Position numbers and translations under genes: made by a program. From Spirochaetaceae bacterium UBA1306 (GTDB taxonomy: Bacteria > Spirochaetota > Spirochaetia > Treponematales > Rectinemataceae): a DNA stretch of 10,783 bases. The stretch covers positions 1-10,783 of the forward strand of contig DBTW01000149.1 of NCBI GenBank assembly GCA_002307245.1, written 5' to 3'. The notes under the pieces were generated by a model. The model was given only the letters and a program-made list of their open reading frames with translations, ran no database searches and was not told the DNA's origin. Each line of letters starts with the position of its first letter. The first letter of the stretch is position 1. Below are positions 1-5,485 of the stretch, in pieces.

Positions 1-69
1 ATTTGCTTTTGGTTAAGCAATTTAGCGGATTATTGCCACTAATCTTCGTAACACTAATTAAGGCGCTCG

Positions 70-1299
70 TTACAAGAAAAACCGCGCTTCCTTCTCCTGG
101 GCTAGGCCGGACCGCCGGGCGAGGAGCAGAGAGGCTGTGCCCGACCAGAGGACGTCGAGGCAGGAGCCTATGGCGACGAGGGGCAGGGTCACGGGCGCCA
201 CGATGAGGAATCCGTTCTCGAAGCCCTTACCGTAGAGGGCGCAGAGGGCCATCAGCGCTGCCATCGCGCCTCCCGCCGGGGAGGATCCTACGAGGAAAGT
301 GGCGATGGGAGCGAATACGACGATCCAGAGCAGGCTGCTCAGGGACACGCCTAGGTTCGAGTAGGAGGAAAGGACGACGATGAAGGCCGTCGAGGTGACG
401 AGGGCTGTCCCCGCCCTGCCGAAGATGGCTGCGAGGGGTATGTCGAGGACATTAGCCCTGCGCCTTATGCCCAGGCTCTCCTTGGCGTGCTTTATGGTCG
501 AGCCGAGGGAAAAGTAGAGATCCCCCGAGACTAGGGCCGCGAGCGATGGGGCGAATAGGGCGTAGAGGACGCGATAGGGGTTCTTCTTCCCGCCGAGGAA
601 GTACAGGATGGCCGGCAGGACGACGAGGGCCACGACGAGGGCCTCGCCGCCCACGGTGAGGAGGAGGGGGCGGTAGACTTCGGTCCTTGAAGCCGAGCGG
701 AGGTCGAGGACGTTGTGCGCAGTGACCGCGATCACGAGGACTCCGAGGAATTCGACGAAGAAGGAGTTGATCTGGTAGAAGACGCGGGAAAGCGAGTCGA
801 AGAGCTGCACGACCGGCTTGGTGGCCGATCGGTCGTGGCTGAAGGCCAAGCCCAGAAGGAGGGCGAGGAACCAGGTCGGCAGGAGGAACTGACCCGTGCA
901 AAGGGCCGTGAAGGGGCTCTCGGGGAAGATGGCGAGGAGGAAGTCCTTGATTCCCGGAGCCTTGGCTACGGCTACGGCGTCGGCTACCAGGGGGATGCGG
1001 GACGGCCTCACGACGGCCGCAACTATGACGCCGACGGCGCTGAGGGCGGCGACGGCGGCGACGAGGACGAGTATGGTCCGCCCGAGGGAGCTCCAGAATT
1101 CCTTGTCCTCGTTCAGCTCGAATACGGCCACGGGCACCGAGAAGAGCACGAGCGGCAGGAGGGCGTAGCGCCCGATCCGGATGGAAAGGTCGAAGAGGAA
1201 TCCGAGGCCATTGCGGAGTCCTTCGTCGTCGAGGGGCACGACCAAGGCCAGGACTGCGCCGAGGATGGCGCCCATCAGGTACTTCATCCAGATCTTCAT
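70..1299 (-). CDS. Divergent SDF-family (dicarboxylate/amino acid:cation symporter-like) membrane transporter
   Basis: This is an inner-membrane secondary transporter of the SDF/DAACS family, 409 residues long, which is normal for the family. It is hydrophobic throughout, with many membrane segments and a C-terminal half that follows the family order: HP1, helix 7, HP2, helix 8. Helix 7 keeps GTA (residues 297-299) and HP2 keeps a small-residue-rich SSPAGGAM stretch. The usual substrate and sodium motifs are altered: SSSGT in HP1 reads roughly YFSLGST (262-268), NMDGT reads GRAGT (294-298), and the helix-8 arginine position appears to be Trp (about 385). Substrate and coupling ion therefore cannot be transferred from GltP-type homologues. 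An ATG at 1311 is also in frame, but it lies inside the predicted -10 box, so the ATG at 1299 is preferred. The gene is transcribed divergently from the next one. Family membership is fairly sure; function is open. Confidence 0.85.
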   Translation of the reverse strand: MKIWMKYLMGAILGAVLALVVPLDDEGLRNGLGFLFDLSIRIGRYALLPLVLFSVPVAVFELNEDKEFWSSLGRTILVLVAAVAALSAVGVIVAAVVRPSRIPLVADAVAVAKAPGIKDFLLAIFPESPFTALCTGQFLLPTWFLALLLGLAFSHDRSATKPVVQLFDSLSRVFYQINSFFVEFLGVLVIAVTAHNVLDLRSASRTEVYRPLLLTVGGEALVVALVVLPAILYFLGGKKNPYRVLYALFAPSLAALVSGDLYFSLGSTIKHAKESLGIRRRANVLDIPLAAIFGRAGTALVTSTAFIVVLSSYSNLGVSLSSLLWIVVFAPIATFLVGSSPAGGAMAALMALCALYGKGFENGFLIVAPVTLPLVAIGSCLDVLWSGTASLLLARRSGLAQEKEARFFL

Positions 1300-1306
1300 G
1301 GCGGCG

Positions 1307-1336
1307 AGCATAGCTCCCTGCCGAGCAAGCCGTCAA
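1307..1336 (-). promoter_or_regulatory. Promoter of the SDF transporter gene, leaderless type
   Basis: On the minus strand TTGACG (1331-1336) and TATGCT (1307-1312) are separated by 18 nt. The -10 box ends 7 nt before the ATG at 1299, so the expected transcript start is one or two bases from the initiation codon. A GGGAG lies in the spacer, outside the predicted transcript, and so should not act as a ribosome-binding site. Predicted by eye from sigma-70 consensus. Confidence 0.5.
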
Positions 1337-1378
1337 CCGCGCTCCCTTCCCCGTTCGGAGCCCGAGCGAGGCCGAGGC

Positions 1379-1407
1379 TTGTGATTCGATGCCGCGGCGT
1401 GTAAACT
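1379..1407 (+). promoter_or_regulatory. Promoter of the threonine-synthase-like gene, near-leaderless type
   Basis: TTGTGA (1379-1384) and TAAACT (1402-1407) are separated by 17 nt. The -10 box ends 11 nt before the ATG at 1419, giving a predicted leader of about five bases. The in-frame ATG at 1389 falls within the spacer and would not be in the transcript. The two divergent -35 boxes in this intergenic region are 42 bp apart. Confidence 0.45.
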
Positions 1408-1418
1408 TCGGCCTAGAT

Positions 1419-2606
1419 ATGCGCTTCATCGACGAAAAAAACGAGCTCTTCGGGCTCTTCGAAGCGACCGCGAGCGGCTATCCCTCCGTTGGGGCCGCTT
1501 TTTCCCCGGCCGGCGACGCTGATCTACGGCCTGCCGTCTACGCTCCCGAGGCTTCCTACGTCGAGACGGCCTCTTCGGCCATCGCCTCGCTTTTTCCCGA
1601 AGAAGTGGATCCCCTGATGGCGGAGCGCCTTGCGGCGAGGGCCTTTCCCCTAGTTCCCGCGAGCCGGTCCTTCGGTAAGGACATCCTCGTCGCCGACTAT
1701 ACGGCCGGTCCCTCGGCGAGCGCCGCCGATTCGGAGGCCTCTCTCCTGGCCGGCATCCTGGTCGGGGTCGCCCGCCATAGCGGCCCTCGGATCCTCTTGG
1801 CCGAGGGCTCGGGCTACGAGGGCGCCGCCCTGTCCGAGGCCTTGGCCGGTCTTCGCGACCTGCGGCTAGCGCTGCTCTATCCGGCCGGCCAAGCGGCCCG
1901 GGGCATCAAGGGGCAGCGTCTATCCCGCGAGGGCGGCCACGTGAAGCTGATCTCGGTGCGCGGCGACCGCGCGGCCGTCGGCCGCCTCATCCGCGAGGCG
2001 GCGGGGAAGAGCCTGGCCGGCATGGGGGCGACGGCCGCCGGTCCCGCCAATCCCGCCCGTTTCGCCGCGCGTATCGTGACCCTCGCCTCGACCTTCGCCC
2101 TGCTGCGAAAAGGCATAGCGGCGGACCTCTACATCGGCATACGCGCCGGGGACGGCCGCGGTCTCGCCGCCTGCCTCTGGGCCTGGAGGCTCGGCTTGCC
2201 AATAGGCGGCATCGTGCTCGCCGTCGGGGAGAAGGGCGTGCTCGGCTCCGAAAGCTCGGGCCGCTTCCTCGTGGAGCGCTTCGACAAGGAGAGGCCGGGC
2301 GTCATACGCTCCCTGGCCCTCCTTCAGCGGGTCGAGCGCGACGAGGCTCTGGGCGCTCGCGACCGGCTTATAGCCGAGGGCGGCCCCGGCGTCGACCTGG
2401 CTACGGCTATGACCATGGCGGCCGCCGAGCGGGCCCTCGAGGCCGGCCTCGGGGGGCAGGCGCGAATCATCGTTCCATACTCGGTCGGCTACCTCTGGGA
2501 GGAAGGCGGAGGAACGGGCGGTCCCGAGGGAGCCCTGCACGACGCCCGCGTCGACGCGGAGATAGAGCCTTCCGTGATCGAGCTCGAGCGCGCGTTGACA
2601 GTCTAG
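1419..2606 (+). CDS. Threonine synthase-like protein lacking the PLP lysine (probable pseudoenzyme)
   Basis: The 395-residue product matches the threonine synthase (ThrC) fold over most of its length. Residues 125-195 align with the region after the catalytic loop (an ILLAEGSG...EGAAL block, an LALLYPAG strand, then REGGHVKLISVRGD). Residues 210-262 align with the NISR...Q segment and with the GLxA...LGLPI segment. The catalytic motifs are changed: the loop GPTLAFKDFG, whose Lys binds pyridoxal phosphate, reads GPSASAADSE (97-106); the SGDTG loop reads GSGYEG; the SGNFG phosphate loop reads AGDGRG (243-248). Canonical ThrC makes threonine from O-phosphohomoserine, but without the lysine that chemistry is not expected. 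No other threonine-pathway gene is nearby. The frame is open and codon use is normal for the neighbourhood, so it seems to be a maintained gene. A binding or regulatory role is possible but only inferred. The start at 1419 follows from the promoter; 1389 is the alternative. Confidence 0.75.
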   Translation: MRFIDEKNELFGLFEATASGYPSVGAAFSPAGDADLRPAVYAPEASYVETASSAIASLFPEEVDPLMAERLAARAFPLVPASRSFGKDILVADYTAGPSASAADSEASLLAGILVGVARHSGPRILLAEGSGYEGAALSEALAGLRDLRLALLYPAGQAARGIKGQRLSREGGHVKLISVRGDRAAVGRLIREAAGKSLAGMGATAAGPANPARFAARIVTLASTFALLRKGIAADLYIGIRAGDGRGLAACLWAWRLGLPIGGIVLAVGEKGVLGSESSGRFLVERFDKERPGVIRSLALLQRVERDEALGARDRLIAEGGPGVDLATAMTMAAAERALEAGLGGQARIIVPYSVGYLWEEGGGTGGPEGALHDARVDAEIEPSVIELERALTV

Positions 2607-2624
2607 CCGCCTTTCGGGTAAACT
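2595..2624 (+). promoter_or_regulatory. Promoter of tRNA-Arg(CCU)
   Basis: A perfect -35 hexamer TTGACA (2595-2600) and TAAACT (2619-2624) are separated by 18 nt. The -35 box is formed by the Leu and Thr codons at the very end of the threonine-synthase-like gene, so promoter and coding sequence overlap. The predicted start near 2631 gives a 5' leader of about 78 nt before the tRNA, which would be removed by RNase P. Confidence 0.6.
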
Positions 2625-2657
2625 GGCATCAGGCCGCGATGCGGTCGCGCCGCTCCC

Positions 2658-2692
2658 CGAACTGTCGCATTAGTAATGAGAATGACAGTTCG
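2658..2692 (+). repeat. Perfect 9-bp inverted repeat in the pre-tRNA leader
   Basis: CGAACTGTC (2658-2666) and GACAGTTCG (2684-2692) are exact reverse complements around a 17-nt AT-rich loop. Outside them CCGC and GCGG can pair further with an asymmetric internal loop. No U-run follows, so it is not a canonical terminator. It could be a processing or antitermination hairpin of the tRNA precursor or a protein-binding site. Confidence 0.5.
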
Positions 2693-2708
2693 CTCGGGCG
2701 GTTATCGA

Positions 2709-2782
2709 GACCCAGTAGCTCAGATGGATAGAGCGGCTGCCTCCTAAGCAGCAGGTCGACGGTTCGAATCCGCCCTGGGCCA
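2709..2782 (+). tRNA. tRNA-Arg, anticodon CCU
   Basis: The cloverleaf is complete: 7-bp acceptor stem, D-stem GCTC/GAGC with loop AGATGGATA, anticodon stem GCTGC/GCAGC with loop CTCCTAA (anticodon CCT, reading AGG), variable loop AGGTC, and T-loop TTCGAAT. CCA is not encoded: A73 is followed by CT. Two stems carry A:C mismatches, at A2:C71 in the acceptor and A50:C64 in the T-stem. In both, a G in place of the A would restore a perfect helix. Loops and anticodon are otherwise canonical, so it is called as a tRNA with a caveat about stability. Its own promoter lies upstream; no clear terminator is seen downstream. Confidence 0.93.
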
Positions 2783-2895
2783 CTATGTGATTCAAAAATA
2801 TTCTTATTCTTCGCGCAGTTCCCCTAACCCGGCGCCAATCGGTAGACGAAACTTCTTCAAGACATCACCGATTTAGCCCGAAATCCCCTTCCCCT

Positions 2896-2924
2896 TTGTG
2901 CTATCGCTAATATGGTAGTAATAT
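2896..2924 (+). promoter_or_regulatory. Promoter of the caspase-ankyrin gene
   Basis: TTGTGC (2896-2901) and TAATAT (2919-2924) are separated by 17 nt in an AT-richer stretch. The predicted start near 2931 gives a leader of about 19 nt to the ATG at 2950, which contains GGAG at 2940-2943, six bases before that ATG. The upstream interval 2783-2895 holds no gene; the only structure seen is a 7-bp inverted repeat AATCGGT/ACCGATT with a long loop (2837-2873). Confidence 0.5.
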
Positions 2925-2949
2925 CCATACCGCGTAAATGGAGAGATGC

Positions 2950-5451
2950 ATGAATGTGACGCTACGGAACCGGTCGCGACGCATCTACGTGATCATCCTC
3001 ATGATGACGCTTGCTTCCATGGTTTTTTCGGAATCCTCAAGCCCCGGTCTCTATGCGCTCGTTATCGGAAACGGCGCTTATAAAGGCATGCCGGTTCTCA
3101 AAAATCCCGTAAACGACGCATCCGACTTGGCCGCGAAGCTGGAGAATCTGGGTTTTTCGGTGCAGCTTCTCACCAATGCCACGAGAAAGCAGATGAATCA
3201 ATCGCTCGCTGCCTTCCGCGAGACCCTCACTGCCGATCATGGCAATGTCGGTTTTTTCTTTTTCGCGGGCCATGGCGTACAGAGCGATGGGCTAAACTAC
3301 CTCATTCCAATCGGCGAAGAGATCAAGTCGGCCGCTGACCTCGAGGATGGGGCGCTAAGCGCTCAAAAGGTGATGAATTCCCTCGCGGAGGCTCACGATA
3401 AAATGAACCTGGTGATCCTCGACGCATGCCGGGACAACCCCCTGCCTGCGGCCGTCAGAAGCGCGTCGCGAGGACTGGCGGTCGTGAGCGCCGCCCCTCC
3501 CGAGACGATCGTGCTCTACTCGACCGGGGCAGGGCAGACGGCGCAGGACGGGGAGGGACGAAACAGTCCCTTCGCGCAGGCCCTGCTCGAGCACCTCGCC
3601 GATACCGGGGACATTACGCGGACGATCAAGCAAGTCACCGCCGGCGTGAAGGAGAGGACCGGCGGCAGGCAGACTCCGTACTTGTACTCGAGCCTCGATC
3701 TCGACTTCGAGCTCAATTCGGCCGCGGTCGCGGCCCGCCCTTCCTCGGCCGTCCTCTCCGCGGCGGATGCGGAGCTCTGCAAGTCGGGGAGCCTGGACGA
3801 GGTGAAGAGCCGGCTCGCATCCGGCCTGAGGACGGATTCTCGCGACAAGGACGGAGTCACGCCCTTCCTGTGGGCGGCCTACGGCAATTCCCGCATTGAA
3901 GTCCTCAAGGCTCTCCTCGCCGCGGGAGCGCGGACGGACGAGAGCACCGAGGAGAAGATCACGCCCCTCCTGGCCGCCTCGGCCGGCGGCCAAAGCGCCG
4001 AGGCGATCAAGTTCCTCGTCGCATCCGGCTCGAGGGTAGACGAGAGGAACGCCGATGGCGCCACGCCGCTCATGCTAGCGGCCGCCCAGGGCAAGGCCGC
4101 GACGGTCAAGGCCCTCCTGGACCAGGGCGCCAAGATCGGCGAGCGCGACGGCGAAGGCCGGACCCCGCTCGCGTACGCGGCCGACGGCCAAGCCGATCCC
4201 GGCGTAATCAAGGCCCTTGTCGCGGCCGGCGCGAAGTTCAGCGCGAAGGAAAGCGCTGAGATGGCCCCCCTCGCGAGCGCCGCCGCCTCGGCGGGCCCCG
4301 AGGCGCTGAAGTTGCTCCTGTCGGCGGGCGCGAGGATCGGCGAGCGAGATCAGAACGGCTCGAGCCCCCTGCTTAGGGCGGCCATGTCCAACAAGGACCC
4401 GACGGTCATCAAGGCCCTCCTCGCCGCCGGGGCGATGATCACCGAAAAGGGCCGCGACGGCCGATCGTCCCTCTACGCCGCCCTCGATAACGAGAACCCC
4501 GAAGTGCTCCGGGCGGTGATCGCAGCCGGCGCCAGCCTGGGCGAGAAAACCGAGGACGGAGATAGCGTTCTTATTTACGCGGCGAGGAACTCGGGCCCGG
4601 AACAGCTCAAGGTCCTGCTGGCCTCCGGGGCGAAGCTCTCCGAGACGACGAGCGAGGGGGAGACTCCCCTCATCGCCGCCGCCTACGTCACCGAATACCC
4701 CGAGGTGATCAAGACCCTGCTGGCGGCGGGCGCGAAGCTCGGCGCGAGGGCGAAGAGCGGCGCGACCGCGGTGATCGCGGCGGCGGGGAACGAGCACATT
4801 GAAGTGATGCGGGCTCTCCTCGAGGCGGGCGCCAAGCTCGACGATGCGGACGACGACGGCTTCACGCCCCTTTTCGAGGCGGCCCTCCTCAACCCCGAGC
4901 CGGAGATGATCGAGGCCCTCCTCGCCGCTGGCGCGCGGGTCGACGAGCGCATGGACGGAGGCTTGACGCCCTTGATCGAGGCGGCTTCGAGCAATGCGAG
5001 TGCCGGGGTGATCGGCGCCTTGCTGGCCGCGGGCTCGCAGATCGAGGAGCGCAATGATCAAGGTTGGACTCCCCTGCTCGCCGCGGCCGACGGCAACCGG
5101 GAACCGGGGGTCATCAAGGCACTGCTCGCCGCCGGCGCTCGGCTGGACACACGTGACGTCGAGGGCTATTCGCCCCTTCTCCTGGCGGCGCGATACCAGG
5201 GCCCCGAGATCGTCAAGCTCCTCCTGGATTCCGGTTCCAAAATCGGCGAGCGGACGAAGGACGGGATGACCGCCCTGATGGTAGCGGCGTCGAACAACGA
5301 CGATCCAGAGCTGATAAGGCTCCTGCTATCGGCGGGAGCCAATCCCAAGTCCAAGTCCGCGGAGGGCAAGACGGCCCTGGACTACATGTCGGCCAACGAG
5401 AACCTGAAGGGAAGCGATGCGTATTGGGAGCTGAAGGAAGCGAGCGAATGA
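2950..5451 (+). CDS. Exported caspase-family (peptidase C14) protein with about 16 ankyrin repeats
   Basis: The 833-residue product starts with a signal peptide: basic residues RNRSRR, a hydrophobic core, and likely cleavage after S27. Residues about 33-245 form a caspase/metacaspase-type domain. Visible landmarks are YALVIGN, a KNPVNDA segment, the catalytic His in FAGHGVQ (H108), the catalytic Cys in LDACRDNP (C160), and the YSTGAGQ...GRNSPFA segment of the small subunit. The dyad is intact, so a cysteine peptidase is expected; specificity cannot be read. From about residue 296 to the C-terminus run 33-34-residue ankyrin repeats (TPLxxAA...IKALLAAGA pattern), a protein-binding solenoid. The signal peptide implies action outside the cytoplasm, probably periplasmic, which is inference. 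A longer frame begins at 2938, but the GGAG at 2940-2943 fits the ATG at 2950. The 5' part is visibly AT-richer than the GC-rich ankyrin part. The next gene is convergent. Confidence 0.92.
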   Translation: MNVTLRNRSRRIYVIILMMTLASMVFSESSSPGLYALVIGNGAYKGMPVLKNPVNDASDLAAKLENLGFSVQLLTNATRKQMNQSLAAFRETLTADHGNVGFFFFAGHGVQSDGLNYLIPIGEEIKSAADLEDGALSAQKVMNSLAEAHDKMNLVILDACRDNPLPAAVRSASRGLAVVSAAPPETIVLYSTGAGQTAQDGEGRNSPFAQALLEHLADTGDITRTIKQVTAGVKERTGGRQTPYLYSSLDLDFELNSAAVAARPSSAVLSAADAELCKSGSLDEVKSRLASGLRTDSRDKDGVTPFLWAAYGNSRIEVLKALLAAGARTDESTEEKITPLLAASAGGQSAEAIKFLVASGSRVDERNADGATPLMLAAAQGKAATVKALLDQGAKIGERDGEGRTPLAYAADGQADPGVIKALVAAGAKFSAKESAEMAPLASAAASAGPEALKLLLSAGARIGERDQNGSSPLLRAAMSNKDPTVIKALLAAGAMITEKGRDGRSSLYAALDNENPEVLRAVIAAGASLGEKTEDGDSVLIYAARNSGPEQLKVLLASGAKLSETTSEGETPLIAAAYVTEYPEVIKTLLAAGAKLGARAKSGATAVIAAAGNEHIEVMRALLEAGAKLDDADDDGFTPLFEAALLNPEPEMIEALLAAGARVDERMDGGLTPLIEAASSNASAGVIGALLAAGSQIEERNDQGWTPLLAAADGNREPGVIKALLAAGARLDTRDVEGYSPLLLAARYQGPEIVKLLLDSGSKIGERTKDGMTALMVAASNNDDPELIRLLLSAGANPKSKSAEGKTALDYMSANENLKGSDAYWELKEASE
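3847..5400 (+). repeat. Tandem ankyrin-coding DNA repeats, about 99-102 bp each
   Basis: About 16 in-frame units encode ankyrin repeats. The helix-2 part of each unit is the most alike at DNA level: near-identical copies of the stretch encoding IKALLAAGA occur near 3900, 4410, 4700, 4910 and 5110. Units alternate between 33 and 34 codons. Such arrays can gain or lose units by recombination, so repeat number may differ between strains. Confidence 0.8.
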
Positions 5452-5485
5452 TTAGTGTTACGAAGCTTGGCGATGCTGGTCATTC
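5446..5485 (+). terminator. Possible terminator hairpin spanning both convergent stop codons
   Basis: In the rightward transcript GAATGA (5446-5451) pairs with TCATTC (5480-5485). The stem can extend inward to 14 pairs (5446-5459 with 5472-5485) using five or six G:U wobbles, around a 12-nt loop. It includes the stop codon of the caspase gene and the complement of the cyclase stop. No U-run follows, and wobbles become A:C mismatches in the opposite transcript. At best it is a weak, mainly rightward, terminator or 3'-end stabiliser. Confidence 0.3.

Noticed and set aside
3..23. Hairpin TTGCTT/AAGCAA at the left edge as terminator of the transporter gene
   Set aside because: The stem is only 6 bp and AT-rich, about 50 bp past the stop codon, and the minus-strand continuation is outside the window, so a U-run cannot be judged. 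The 1-69 interval shows no gene.
452..1429. Long open frames opposite or out of frame to the transporter, caspase, cyclase and RNase genes
   Set aside because: They are Arg/Pro/Ala/Gly-rich translations typical of high-GC shadow frames, with no recognisable domain, while the frames called carry family motifs.
2837..2873. AATCGGT/ACCGATT inverted repeat as a tRNA terminator
   Set aside because: Loop of 23 nt, stem of 7 bp and no following U-run; chance is a sufficient explanation.
2783..2937. Attachment site or integrated element at the tRNA-Arg 3' end
   Set aside because: No second copy of the tRNA 3' end was found in the window and there is no integrase; only the composition shift remains, reported separately.
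3847..5400. Ankyrin-region periodicity as a CRISPR-like array
   Set aside because: The roughly 100-bp periodic similarity is in frame and encodes ankyrin repeats; there are no short conserved repeats with unique spacers.
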